Shown here piece after piece: positions 1 through 9,345 of a DNA stretch of 64,000 nt (its first letter is position 1; each line of letters opens with the position of its first letter). Made by a program: the position numbers and the translations under genes. The notes under the pieces were generated by a model, which was not told the DNA's origin, made no database searches, and saw only the letters and a list, made by a program, of their open reading frames with translations. Source of the stretch: Sphingobacterium sp. UT-1RO-CII-1 (GTDB lineage Bacteria > Bacteroidota > Bacteroidia > Sphingobacteriales > Sphingobacteriaceae). Location: the NCBI RefSeq assembly GCF_026711005.1, contig NZ_JAPPVJ010000001.1:248001-312000 (forward strand). The letters are read 5' to 3'.

Positions 1-735
1 GCTAATGCGTTACTTAATTTAGGTATCAGCCTGACAAACAATGCCGACGGGTCGGAAACTTTTCAGGTTTTGCCTAGTACCAATGGAGTATCAGAACAAC
101 GTACTTTTCACGTTCCTAAAGGCACCTCATCGGTACTTATGATGCCTGATGGCAGCAAAGTATGGTTGAATTCAGGTTCTAAACTTCGGTATCCCAGCGA
201 GTTTTCAAAAAACATACGTCAAGTGGAATTAGAGGGGGAAGCCTACTTTGAGATTGCCCACAACAAAGCTTCTCCTTTTGTCGTGAAGAGTGCCGAAACG
301 CATATCAAAGTATTGGGCACCGAGTTTAATGTGTCGAACTATCTCGAAGCCGATAAAACCTTCACCACTTTAGTATCTGGAAAGGTAGAAATCAACAATA
401 ATCGTAATAAGACTAATTTAAGCCCTGGTTTACAATCGATAACCAGTAAAAACTCGTCAAAAATACAAACTAAGAAAGTCAATACCAAAATGGTAACAGC
501 CTGGAAAGAAGGATATTTCAACTTTGACAACGATGATATTCGAACAGTATTAACAAAAATCAAATCATGGTATGACATACAGGGGTTTGAAATAAAAGAT
601 GAGACATCCGACCAATTTACTGGTTCGATCTTAAGAACGCATAAATTATCACACTTACTTGCACAACTCGAAAAAACATCTAATTACAAATTTAAAATTA
701 AAGAAGGGAGGGTACAGGCTATGGGCCGTGAATAA
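1..735 (+). CDS. FecR-family anti-sigma factor (5' end outside window)
   Basis: The frame is open from base 1, so the gene starts upstream of the window and its cytoplasmic sigma-binding part and membrane helix are not visible. What remains is the periplasmic FecR domain, with the typical LMMPDGSKVWLNSGSKLRYP block and GEAYFEIAHN, then a DUF4974-like C-terminal region around FNFDNDDIRTVLTKIKSWYD. Proteins of this family hold an ECF sigma factor until a TonB-dependent receptor signals that substrate is bound. The next gene is a receptor with an N-terminal STN signalling domain, which is the expected partner. The sigma gene itself is presumably just left of the window (inference). A methionine-like start at 70 would remove real coding sequence. 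Confidence 0.9.
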   Translation, partial: ANALLNLGISLTNNADGSETFQVLPSTNGVSEQRTFHVPKGTSSVLMMPDGSKVWLNSGSKLRYPSEFSKNIRQVELEGEAYFEIAHNKASPFVVKSAETHIKVLGTEFNVSNYLEADKTFTTLVSGKVEINNNRNKTNLSPGLQSITSKNSSKIQTKKVNTKMVTAWKEGYFNFDNDDIRTVLTKIKSWYDIQGFEIKDETSDQFTGSILRTHKLSHLLAQLEKTSNYKFKIKEGRVQAMGRE

Positions 736-797
736 TACTTATAACAAAACAACCTTAAAATTAATAAATCATAATTATATAGAATAAACTTAACCTA

Positions 798-3700
798 ATG
801 TATAAAAACCATCTTCATTATCGGAATCGATCGATAAAGCTTTTTAGTAAAGATAGTTTACGTATTAAAATTATCTCATTAGTTTTCCTAGCCTTTTTTT
901 TCAAGGCTCAGGCAACTACTTACGGGCAAAAAATCACAGTAAAATTACGCAATGCATCGTTGACTGAAATTTTAGCTGCTATTCAGAAACAAACAGGATA
1001 TGACTTTCTTTACAACAGTAGCTTAGGAAAAGACCTTCCGAAAAAAAACATTGACGTCAACAATATAGAGCTTAAAGAAGCTTTAACCACGTTGTTAACA
1101 CCATACCAACTGGATTTTGAAATTGATCAAAAGATAGTTGTCATTAAAAAGAAAAAAGGCAGTGCTAAAGCGAGTAGTGTATCTAACCCTATTGTTAAAG
1201 AAAACCTAAGCATAGAGGTCCTTCAGCAAAGAACTATCAAAGGTACGGTTACTAATGAAACTGGCGAGCCTGTTCAGGGCGCTACAGTAGCAGTAAAAAG
1301 TAGTTCGGCATCTACCTCATCAGACGAAAACGGGGATTATTCTCTCAATATAAACAGTAATCATACAGCGATCACTGTATCGGCAGTTGGCTATGCTTTG
1401 GCAGAAGTTGCTATCGACTCACAAAACACCATTAACATCATCTTACAGTCGTTTATATCAGATTTAGACGAGGTCGTCGTTGTCGGCTACGGTACGCAAA
1501 AGAAAGCCACTGTTACAGGGTCGGTTGCTACAATCGGAACAGAAGAGTTGGCGAAAGCTCCGGTTTCTAACCTAAGTAATGCTTTGGTTGGTCGTATGCC
1601 GGGTATCCGTGTGCAAAATACAGGTGGTATTCCTGGCTCGGAGTCCACTGTAGATATTCGTGGCTTTGGCCAGCCTTTGATCTTGGTTGACGGCATTGAA
1701 CAACCAGGTTTCCAGATTGACCCAAACGAGGTAGAGAGTATATCGGTATTGAAAGATGCCGCTGCTTCGATTTATGGGGTGAAAGCCGGAAATGGAGTTT
1801 TGCTTATCACTACAAAAAAAGGTAATGCAGGCGCTGCTAGAATTGCCTATAACGGATCGGTTGCTTTGCAAAATTTCACTTCTTACCCTAAAATGGTGAA
1901 CGCTGCTCAATATGCGGAGCTGATTGACGAGGACGCAATGAACCGTGGGAATGCACCTATTTACGGACCGGAGAAGCTTCAGCTTTTCAAAGAGGGAGCC
2001 GACGGCTACAAGAGTTACGACTGGTTTGATATTTTGACACGTGATTTTGCTCCTCAAACACAACATAACGTAAACATTTCAGGTGGTACAGAAACCAGCC
2101 GTTACTTCACTTCGGTAGGCTACACCAAACAAGAAGGTATGTACACAACCAAAGATATGGATTTTGGTCGTTACAACTTCCGCTCAAACTTGAGCTCTAC
2201 GATTGCAAAGAACTTGACTGCTGATGTGCAGGTAAGCGGACGTGTGGAAAACAGACAAGCTCCTTACGACGACGATACCTTTATTATTCACGGTGTGACG
2301 CGTATGTTACCGACGATGTCACCTTATGCAAACGACAATGATCCTTCATACTATGGTTTGACAAACTTCCAAAACCCGCTAGCTAGATCGGACGCCGAAT
2401 ACTCGGGCTATAGAAGAGGAAAGAAGAAATTGTTAAATACACAGTTTTCTTTAAAATATGATATACCTGCTGTAAAAGGTTTGTCGGCTAAAGCTTTATT
2501 TTCGTACTTAACGAGAGTAGAAGAAGATAAAAACTTTGCGAAAGAGTTTTTCCTATACGAACATGATAGCCAAAACAACATTTATAACAGGGTATTTACG
2601 GGCAACTCGCCTTCAAGCTTAGACCGACGTACTTACACCAGCGAGCAGAACCTACTGCAATTCTCGTTGAACTACAATCGCAGTTTTGACGACAAGCACA
2701 ACGTGTCAGCCTTAGCGCTTTTCGAGCGACGTGAAGACAAAGACGACTTTGTACAAGCATACAGACAGTTTGACATTGACGCTTTAGAACAGATTAACGC
2801 AGGTAGTGATATCAATAAAAATAACAGTGGTAATGAGAGCGAAATAGCTAACGTATCGTTTGTGGGGCGTGTGAACTACGACTATATGCAGAAATATCTG
2901 GTAGAATTGGCTTTCCGTGAAGACGGTTCTGCCAAATTCCACAAAGACAACCGTTGGGGCTTCTTCCCAAGTGCATCCTTAGGCTGGCGCTTGTCAGAAG
3001 AATCATTCATCAAAGATAACATGACGATCTTCGACGACTTGAAGCTTCGCTTATCCTATGGTAAAATGGGCGACGACCGTGGAAACAACAATGAGGTAAA
3101 AGCATTCCAATATTTGACAGGTTATAATTATCCTGGAGGATCATCGTATATCTTCGGATCTGACGTGATACAGAGTTTAAACCCAAAAGGCTTACCGAAC
3201 GTTGCGTACACTTGGTTTACATCAGAGATTTTCAACTTAGGACTTGACGCTTCGTTCTGGAACAGAAAATTAGAAGTTACTTTCGATGCATTCTACCGCA
3301 AGCGTAAAGGCTTATTAGCTTACCGTACCCTTTCGTTGCCTAACACATTTGGTGTCTCATTACCACAGGAAAACTTAAACAGCGACGATTATCGCGGCTT
3401 TGAATTGAGCTTAGGCCACCGCAACCAGATCAACGAGTTCCAATATGCGATAAAAGGTAACGTGTCGTTCACACGTATTAAAGATGTGTATATTGAACAA
3501 GCCGCCCCTATCAACTCACTTACGAATTGGAAAAACAACCGTTCTGACAGATGGCAGAACATAGACTATGGCTACAAGTATGTAGGGCAATTCCAAGATC
3601 AAGAGCAGATCAACAATTGGGCTATACAGGATGGTGCAGGTAACACGACACTTACACCTGGTGACTTGATGTTCCAAGACTTAAACGGAGATGGTGTAAT

Positions 3701-4238
3701 TGACGAGAATGACATACAGCCTATGGGCCGTAGCAACAAACCAGAAATGTATTTTGGTTTAGATCTATCAGCAACCTGGAAAAACTTCGATTTTTCAGTA
3801 TTGATGCAAGGAGCAGCCAACTACTCGAGATACATGCACGGTACAATGGCGCATGCTTTGTCAAACGGATCAAGTGCATTGGAAATATTTACCGATCGTT
3901 GGCGTAGAGCTGACCTATACGATCCGAATTCAGAATGGATACCAGGTAAATACCCATCAACCTATGCTTCAGGAAAAGAGTCAAACAACAGACGTTCAAG
4001 CTTCTACCTGCAGGATGCTATCTACCTACGTGTGAAAAATATCGAGTTGGGTTACACCATCCCTACGCATATCACAAAAGAAAAAATAGGTATACACAGT
4101 TTAAGAGTTTACTTGTCTGCTAATAACCTTTTAACCTTTGACAACCTTTCATTTGGAGACCCAGAGGCACCTAGCAACGACCGCATTTTATACCCACAAA
4201 TGCGAGTATATAACTTTGGTGTAAACCTTACCTTTTAA
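798..4238 (+). CDS. SusC/RagA-type TonB-dependent outer-membrane receptor with STN domain
   Basis: This is a 1146-residue TonB-linked transporter. In order it has a signal sequence ending near ATTYGQ, an STN (secretin/TonB N-terminal) domain at about 45-120, a carboxypeptidase-regulatory-like beta domain at about 146-220 beginning RTIKGTVTNETGEPVQGATV, a TonB box DEVVVVGYG near residue 223, a plug domain (VDIRGFGQPLILVDGIEQPG) and a long beta barrel ending in aromatic Phe. The STN domain marks it as a transducer that signals to the FecR protein encoded immediately upstream. It would import an oligosaccharide or similar ligand together with the SusD lipoprotein that follows 14 bases downstream. 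The substrate cannot be read from sequence, and no glycoside hydrolase is linked in this window. Confidence 0.95.
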   Translation: MYKNHLHYRNRSIKLFSKDSLRIKIISLVFLAFFFKAQATTYGQKITVKLRNASLTEILAAIQKQTGYDFLYNSSLGKDLPKKNIDVNNIELKEALTTLLTPYQLDFEIDQKIVVIKKKKGSAKASSVSNPIVKENLSIEVLQQRTIKGTVTNETGEPVQGATVAVKSSSASTSSDENGDYSLNINSNHTAITVSAVGYALAEVAIDSQNTINIILQSFISDLDEVVVVGYGTQKKATVTGSVATIGTEELAKAPVSNLSNALVGRMPGIRVQNTGGIPGSESTVDIRGFGQPLILVDGIEQPGFQIDPNEVESISVLKDAAASIYGVKAGNGVLLITTKKGNAGAARIAYNGSVALQNFTSYPKMVNAAQYAELIDEDAMNRGNAPIYGPEKLQLFKEGADGYKSYDWFDILTRDFAPQTQHNVNISGGTETSRYFTSVGYTKQEGMYTTKDMDFGRYNFRSNLSSTIAKNLTADVQVSGRVENRQAPYDDDTFIIHGVTRMLPTMSPYANDNDPSYYGLTNFQNPLARSDAEYSGYRRGKKKLLNTQFSLKYDIPAVKGLSAKALFSYLTRVEEDKNFAKEFFLYEHDSQNNIYNRVFTGNSPSSLDRRTYTSEQNLLQFSLNYNRSFDDKHNVSALALFERREDKDDFVQAYRQFDIDALEQINAGSDINKNNSGNESEIANVSFVGRVNYDYMQKYLVELAFREDGSAKFHKDNRWGFFPSASLGWRLSEESFIKDNMTIFDDLKLRLSYGKMGDDRGNNNEVKAFQYLTGYNYPGGSSYIFGSDVIQSLNPKGLPNVAYTWFTSEIFNLGLDASFWNRKLEVTFDAFYRKRKGLLAYRTLSLPNTFGVSLPQENLNSDDYRGFELSLGHRNQINEFQYAIKGNVSFTRIKDVYIEQAAPINSLTNWKNNRSDRWQNIDYGYKYVGQFQDQEQINNWAIQDGAGNTTLTPGDLMFQDLNGDGVIDENDIQPMGRSNKPEMYFGLDLSATWKNFDFSVLMQGAANYSRYMHGTMAHALSNGSSALEIFTDRWRRADLYDPNSEWIPGKYPSTYASGKESNNRRSSFYLQDAIYLRVKNIELGYTIPTHITKEKIGIHSLRVYLSANNLLTFDNLSFGDPEAPSNDRILYPQMRVYNFGVNLTF

Positions 4239-4252
4239 ATAGAGTATACGAA

Positions 4253-6007
4253 ATGAAAAGAAGATTTTTATATTTACTTATAGCAAGTGCCTCGGTTTTA
4301 AACTGGTCTTGCAACGACTTTCTAGATCGCGAACCCTTAGATGTTATTTCTGATGATAAAGTATGGGGCAATCCCAACGCTATACAAGCCTATATGGCGG
4401 CAATGTATGACGATGTATTTGTAGAACATCACGACTGGCAAATGAACGGCGGCTACTTGTCGCACTACACGGACGAAGCTATGCGCGGTTATTCCTGGGG
4501 ATCGGCACACAACCCTACCTTTGGCGACAATTACTTAGAAAAATGGGAGTATAATAAAATTCGTAAAATAAACGAGTTTTTGGAGAAAATCCCCTCGGCA
4601 AAAATCGACCATTCTTTGATTAAACAATATACAGCAGAAGCTTATTTCTTGCGTGCTTTCAACTATTTCGTGATGGCGAAGCGCTACGGCGGATTACCTT
4701 TGGTTAAAGAAGTTCAACAATATGACGGCGATAATATCAATGATCTGAAAATTGCGCGTAGCACCGAGGATGAGACATGGTCTTTTATAAGTGAAGACCT
4801 AGATCGTGCCATAACTGACCTACCGGAAAGCCAAGACGCAGCCAACCAGTTTAGAGCAACAAAATATTCGGCTTATGCATTAAAAAGCCGTGCGATGCTT
4901 TATGCAGGCTCAATCAGCCGTTACGGAAAAGTTCAGCTAAACGGCTTAGTCGGAATACAGGAGAACAAGGCTAACCATTATTTCCAGCTTGCCATGAACG
5001 CTTCGGAAGAGATCATCAAATCAGGTCGCTATGCATTATACGAGCGTGAGACGGACAAAGCTGAGAATTTTCAAAAGCTTTTTATCGACGAGAGTATGCA
5101 CGAAGAAGCACTTTATGTAAAAGCATTCTCGGTTCCTGACAAAGCACATAGTTTTGACTATTACAACGCAGCTCCATCCTTTAAAGTTGACTGGGGAACA
5201 TCAACAGGTCCTACTCTAGAACTTGTAGAAGAATTTGAGTATACCGATGGACGTGCAGGCACACTGAAAGTAAAAGATGATTCTGGTACCCCCATTCAGT
5301 ATAACCAAGCTGACGATATCTTTAAAGATAAAGACCCACGCTTCTTTGCTACCGTACTTTATCCGAACAGCCCTTGGCAAAATGGAGTATTGGAGATGCG
5401 TAGAGGTATCATCGATGCTAATAATGTGAAACATGAAGCTTCGTCATTTTCCGAGAAATTTGTACACGATCCTTCATATACAGTAAGCGGGAAAGACGGA
5501 CTTGTTGTGCAGGGCGACTGTAGTCGCACAGGCTTCTACTTGAAGAAATATATGGATCCCGTAAATCGTTTGGATATGAACCGGTCAGGACAGAACTTTT
5601 TAGTATTCCGCTATGCCGAAACTTTACTTAACTATGCAGAAGCAGCCGTAGAATTGGGACAAGCAAGCAAAGCACTTCCTAAAGTGAATGAGGTTCGTAA
5701 GCGTGCAGGTATCAGCGAGAAATCATCGGTAACACTTGCCGATGTTCGTAAAGAAAGAAGAGTAGAATTTGCTTTTGAAAACACACGCTACTGGGATTTG
5801 GTCAGATGGAGAACAGCCACTACGGTGATGAACAACACGCAGTTTTCGGCTTTGATTCCGTGGTTGGATTACAGATCGAAGAAATACATCTTTGAGAAAG
5901 GTCAAAACACATTGAACCAAGCGAAAACATTTTTGGAGAAAAACTATTACCAACCGATCCCTGGCGTTAACCAAAACGAACTATTAGTCCAAAACCCAGG
6001 TTTATAA
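4253..6007 (+). CDS. SusD/RagB-family substrate-binding lipoprotein
   Basis: This 584-residue surface lipoprotein pairs with the SusC transporter. It has a lipoprotein-type N-terminus with Cys20 (SASVLNWSC), then the family's opening NDFLDREPLDVISDDKVWGN and TPR-like helices including AEAYFLRAFNYFVMAKRYGG. The C-terminal part keeps the family block RKERRVEFAFENTRYWDLVRW, here VRKERRVEFAFENTRYWDLV. In known SusCD pairs the SusD lipoprotein caps the barrel and captures ligand at the cell surface. It lies 14 bases after susC and 10 bases before the DUF3823 gene, so the three form one operon. Ligand identity is unknown. Confidence 0.95.
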   Translation: MKRRFLYLLIASASVLNWSCNDFLDREPLDVISDDKVWGNPNAIQAYMAAMYDDVFVEHHDWQMNGGYLSHYTDEAMRGYSWGSAHNPTFGDNYLEKWEYNKIRKINEFLEKIPSAKIDHSLIKQYTAEAYFLRAFNYFVMAKRYGGLPLVKEVQQYDGDNINDLKIARSTEDETWSFISEDLDRAITDLPESQDAANQFRATKYSAYALKSRAMLYAGSISRYGKVQLNGLVGIQENKANHYFQLAMNASEEIIKSGRYALYERETDKAENFQKLFIDESMHEEALYVKAFSVPDKAHSFDYYNAAPSFKVDWGTSTGPTLELVEEFEYTDGRAGTLKVKDDSGTPIQYNQADDIFKDKDPRFFATVLYPNSPWQNGVLEMRRGIIDANNVKHEASSFSEKFVHDPSYTVSGKDGLVVQGDCSRTGFYLKKYMDPVNRLDMNRSGQNFLVFRYAETLLNYAEAAVELGQASKALPKVNEVRKRAGISEKSSVTLADVRKERRVEFAFENTRYWDLVRWRTATTVMNNTQFSALIPWLDYRSKKYIFEKGQNTLNQAKTFLEKNYYQPIPGVNQNELLVQNPGL

Positions 6008-6017
6008 TACTATAGCA

Positions 6018-6719
6018 ATGATCAAAAATATAAAAAAGAAAAGCCTTACCTTAATCAGTATTTGCACAATTTTGAGTTTTCAAGCCTGTAAGCTCGACAA
6101 CTACGACCGACCGAATGCAACGCTTACAGGCAAAATCATAGACGAGGAAACTAACGAACCTATGCCTACTCAAGCCCAAAACGGCACACGGATGCGCTTA
6201 TATGAGTTTTACAAAGATGGATGGAGTGTTCAGCCCAACGACTTTTGGGCCAAGCAAGATGGTAGCTTTGAGAACAAAGCGGTCTTTGCAGGCAAGTATA
6301 AGGTACTGGCAGAGGGTGCATTCCATCAAATCGAGTCGATAGAAACTGAAATATCAGGTACGAAAAACTTGGATATCAAAGTTAAGCCATACATACGATT
6401 GACAATCGAGGCGACACCTATAGCAGGTGGTGTCACCTTGAGCACGAAAGTAACTCCTACACCTTCTTCACCAAAGGTTACAAACTTAGTATTTTTGGTG
6501 GGCAAAACACCTTACGTAGATAAAAGTACATTTGTGGAACGAGCGGAACAAAATGTAAAGGATTTACAAGATAACGATTTTGCTAATAAGAGCTTTTCGG
6601 AAACTTTAACGGGCAAGCTTGAAAAAGGTAAAACATACTATGTACGTGCAGGTGCTTTGGCCACTAACGCTGCCAACCATTACAATTACAGTGAGGTGCT
6701 AGAGGTAGTCATACCGTAA
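6018..6719 (+). CDS. DUF3823-type lipoprotein of the SusCD operon
   Basis: This 233-residue predicted lipoprotein has a signal peptide ending ILSFQAC (Cys24). The segment after it, NATLTGKIIDEETNEPMPTQ, resembles the N-terminal Ig-like fold of DUF3823 proteins, which normally sit directly after susD. A second beta-rich domain follows (residues about 130-233, ending KTYYVRAGALATNAANHYNY). The domain contains no visible catalytic motif. By analogy with other third genes of such loci it may be a surface-exposed glycan-binding or accessory protein; that role is inference. It is the last gene of the operon: a 249-base gap with an inverted repeat separates it from the next gene. Confidence 0.8.
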   Translation: MIKNIKKKSLTLISICTILSFQACKLDNYDRPNATLTGKIIDEETNEPMPTQAQNGTRMRLYEFYKDGWSVQPNDFWAKQDGSFENKAVFAGKYKVLAEGAFHQIESIETEISGTKNLDIKVKPYIRLTIEATPIAGGVTLSTKVTPTPSSPKVTNLVFLVGKTPYVDKSTFVERAEQNVKDLQDNDFANKSFSETLTGKLEKGKTYYVRAGALATNAANHYNYSEVLEVVIP

Positions 6720-6739
6720 GGCATATGAACATGAAGAAG

Positions 6740-6804
6740 CACATGTAGCTACAGTCATTTTTCCCATCTTCTTAGTCGATTAGAAAAAGCTGTGGTTACA
6801 TGTG
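6740..6804 (+). repeat. long-arm inverted repeat after the SusCD operon
   Basis: Arms at 6740-6754 (CACATGTAGCTACAG) and 6790-6804 (CTGTGGTTACATGTG) pair over 15 positions if two G-U pairs are allowed, with a loop of about 35 bases. It sits 20 bases after the DUF3823 stop codon. It lacks a clear following T-run, so it may be a weak terminator or a structured 3' end. Confidence 0.4.
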
Positions 6805-6968
6805 TAATCTTTATAAAATTTATCCAATTGAAGCTTAAAGCCTATCTTTACAATAAACGCACAAAAGCCGTCATCACAAAGACTTGTTTTAATTGTTTCA
6901 TCACCGAGAAAGATCAGCTCCGACGTATTGAGTCACACTTACGATAGCAGACACCTTATTATTTTGAT

Positions 6969-8786
6969 ATGAACACAAAGGTCAAAACCAGCATTTTTAA
7001 AACTCTTGCATTATCGTTACCTTTTCTCCTATTAGCCTTGGCAGAACTGGGCTTACGCTATGCCGATTATGGTGACAATCTGGACGATTTGTTTTTGACC
7101 ACACCCGACAACAACTACCACTACTTAAACAAAAACATTTCGAAACGTTACTTTAATGGAGAACAGGCGAGCCACGGCAACGCCGAGTTTTTTAAAACTC
7201 AAAAAGACAGCAACACATTTCGGCTATTTGTATTGGGCGAGTCGGCAGCCTTAGGCTTCCCTTACCCCAATAACATTGCTTTTTCACGGATGTTAAAATA
7301 TATCTTACAAGAGAACTATCCACACAAAGATATCGAAGTAATCAACCTATCATTTTCAGCGATTAACTCGCACACATTTTTAGACTTTTCAAAGCAGCTG
7401 CCTGACTATACACCCGATGGGGTGCTGATTTACGGGGGACACAACGAATATTACGGAGCATTAGGTGTGGCTTCGAGCTCGAGCTGGGGACATTCAAAGC
7501 ATTTTGTACGTATAATGATTGAGCTAAAAAGTACACGCCTATATCAGATACTAGCGACAGCTTTTTTAAACCTACGTCGCAAAAGCGATAAAAAGAACAA
7601 CACGCTAATGCAAAACATGGTTAACGACCAGTCTATCGACTATGAAGGAACCGTCTATCAAAGGGGAGTAATACAGTTTAAACAAAACATGCAAGATTTA
7701 CTGGCTTTGTTTGAAAAAAAATCGATCCCTGTCTTTCTATCGACCGTGGCCGTTAACCTCAAAGATTTAGCCCCATTCAAAAGCTGTGGCGAGAGCGAAA
7801 GTAACTCCGCGAATTTGTACTTTAAAAAAGGAGAAGCCTATTATAAGAAAGCCAATTACAAGCAGGCAGAAGAAGCTTTTGCGAAAGCGCTGGACTACGA
7901 CTGCATTCGCTTTAGAGCACCAAAAGAAATTAATCAGCTTGTACGTACTTTTGCCAAACAGTATAAAAATGTCCATTTGGTGGAGGGAGAAGCGGCTTTT
8001 AAGGCAGGTAGCGCTCATGGAATAGTGGGTAATGAACTACTCTTAGAACACGTACACCCCAATATTTTAGGGCATAAAACCCTTGCACAAACATTTTATC
8101 AATCTTTAGCGATTAACAATCTGCTACCTAAGGGAGCGCAAGTCATAAACCCATCACTAGAAGACTATCCCATTTTAGCTTTTGACTCACTCGCCGCCCA
8201 TTATGCGCTGAACAAGTTGTTGCAAACATTTCCATTCTATCAAGAAGTTGAAAACGCTCGTGTAAACAATAAGATGGAGCAGATAGCGTGGGATTATAAT
8301 GTGAATAAAAACTGGTATAAAAGCATGGATCAGCTCTACTCTTACGCCTTGGAAAAGAAAGAATATCCATTAATACTTCAAACATTAAAAGTGCGGATAG
8401 TGGACAATACTTACGATGCAAAATTTCAGCTACTGGCAGGCGAAGCATTAGCCGCTATGGCAGACTATGAAAGCGCCTTAGCCTACTTTGAAAAAAGCTT
8501 CAAGTTGAAACCTTCTTTTGAATTAGGACAGTCACTCGTGGTTTCGGCGCTACGTATTGACCAACCGAAAAAAGCTCTTGAATATATTCCTTATATGATT
8601 GAACACAACACAGGACAGACGGATTTTGTTGAATTAAAAACTTATATTGCAAAGGTGATCCACTTAAAGGAACTAATGAAAAATCTTAACGAGGGGCAAG
8701 AGAAAACAACAATCCAACTGGCGATTGCAGAGAATTACGATATGATCGGCAATAAAGCTGTAGCCGATCTTTATCGCAAGCAGTAA
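6969..8786 (+). CDS. membrane-anchored SGNH-hydrolase-like protein with TPR repeats
   Basis: This 605-residue protein has one N-terminal hydrophobic helix (residues about 8-28), then an SGNH/GDSL-like fold. Block I is LFVLGESAALGFP (GES at 90-92, so Ser92 would be the nucleophile). A GGHNEYYG block (156-163) holds the conserved Asn. Block V is EHVHPNILGH (360-369) with the catalytic-type His. One TPR (about 283-310) is inserted in the hydrolase domain, and further TPR-like helices fill the C-terminal third. Such proteins are found beside NodU-type carbamoyltransferases together with SxtJ and DUF5989 proteins, exactly as here. The job may be acyl or carbamoyl ester chemistry on an extracytoplasmic glycan (inference). 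It begins the cassette; the next gene follows after 17 bases. Confidence 0.75.
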   Translation: MNTKVKTSIFKTLALSLPFLLLALAELGLRYADYGDNLDDLFLTTPDNNYHYLNKNISKRYFNGEQASHGNAEFFKTQKDSNTFRLFVLGESAALGFPYPNNIAFSRMLKYILQENYPHKDIEVINLSFSAINSHTFLDFSKQLPDYTPDGVLIYGGHNEYYGALGVASSSSWGHSKHFVRIMIELKSTRLYQILATAFLNLRRKSDKKNNTLMQNMVNDQSIDYEGTVYQRGVIQFKQNMQDLLALFEKKSIPVFLSTVAVNLKDLAPFKSCGESESNSANLYFKKGEAYYKKANYKQAEEAFAKALDYDCIRFRAPKEINQLVRTFAKQYKNVHLVEGEAAFKAGSAHGIVGNELLLEHVHPNILGHKTLAQTFYQSLAINNLLPKGAQVINPSLEDYPILAFDSLAAHYALNKLLQTFPFYQEVENARVNNKMEQIAWDYNVNKNWYKSMDQLYSYALEKKEYPLILQTLKVRIVDNTYDAKFQLLAGEALAAMADYESALAYFEKSFKLKPSFELGQSLVVSALRIDQPKKALEYIPYMIEHNTGQTDFVELKTYIAKVIHLKELMKNLNEGQEKTTIQLAIAENYDMIGNKAVADLYRKQ

Positions 8787-8803
8787 TCTTAGAAAGACCT
8801 CTT

Positions 8804-9178
8804 ATGATAGGAAGAAAACAATATACAGAGTTTGGTGTTTTAGTAGGCATAGTGGGCATTACACTCGGCTTATGTTACAAACAGCCCTTTTATATATATA
8901 CAGCGCTGTTATCGCTAGTTGTAAGCCTGCTCGTTCCAATACTTCTTCGTCCATTCACATGGTTATGGTTTAAGCTCGCTTTTGTCTTAGAAAAGATAAT
9001 CTCGACCTTTATTCTACTCCTAATATTCTACGGTGTTATGACTCCAGTAGCCTTTTTGCGCTCACTCTTAACCAAACAAGATCCCTTAAAACTAAAAGAG
9101 TTTAAGAAAGCTAAAAGCAGTGTATTCTACAATAGAGAACACTGCTATGAACCCCAAGACTTACATAAGCAATTTTAA
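8804..9178 (+). CDS. SxtJ-like small membrane protein
   Basis: This 124-residue protein has two or three predicted membrane segments (about 11-27, 30-52 and 60-85) and a short charged C-terminal tail. Its placement between an SGNH protein and a carbamoyltransferase, its size, and the RPFTWLWFKLAFVLEKI segment fit the SxtJ family, named from the saxitoxin cluster, where it also accompanies a carbamoyltransferase. Its biochemical role is not known to me. Spacing of 17 bases upstream and 5 bases downstream indicates co-transcription in the cassette. The assignment rests on context as much as on sequence. Confidence 0.65.
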   Translation: MIGRKQYTEFGVLVGIVGITLGLCYKQPFYIYTALLSLVVSLLVPILLRPFTWLWFKLAFVLEKIISTFILLLIFYGVMTPVAFLRSLLTKQDPLKLKEFKKAKSSVFYNREHCYEPQDLHKQF

Positions 9179-9183
9179 AGCAT

Positions 9184-9333
9184 ATGGCATTTATTAAAGA
9201 ATTTCTACAGTTTCTGCGTCTCCGTAAAAAATATTGGTTAATACCTGCCATTATCATACTACTGTTACTAAGCCTATTAATTATATCGACCCAAGGCAGT
9301 GCACTCGCTCCTTTTATTTATTCTATCTTTTAA
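9184..9333 (+). CDS. tiny DUF5989-like single-helix membrane protein (49 aa)
   Basis: ATG at 9184 opens a 49-codon frame closed by TAA at 9331-9333, too short for most gene calls. The product starts MAFIKEFLQFLRLRKKYWLI and has a basic FLRLRKKYW stretch followed by one strongly hydrophobic helix (about residues 20-35), then a short tail ending FIYSIF. This layout, with its length and position directly before a carbamoyltransferase and after an SxtJ-like gene, matches DUF5989 proteins. It starts 5 bases after the SxtJ-like stop and ends 12 bases before the carbamoyltransferase start, so it is embedded in the operon. Function is unknown; a membrane tether or scaffold for the carbamoyltransferase is a guess. 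Confidence 0.75.
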   Translation: MAFIKEFLQFLRLRKKYWLIPAIIILLLLSLLIISTQGSALAPFIYSIF

Positions 9334-9345
9334 CCCACTTTTAGA

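Noticed and set aside
1572..2066. 164-codon minus-strand frame inside susC
   Set aside because: It lies fully opposite a strongly supported receptor gene, has no family features and reads as an antisense shadow.
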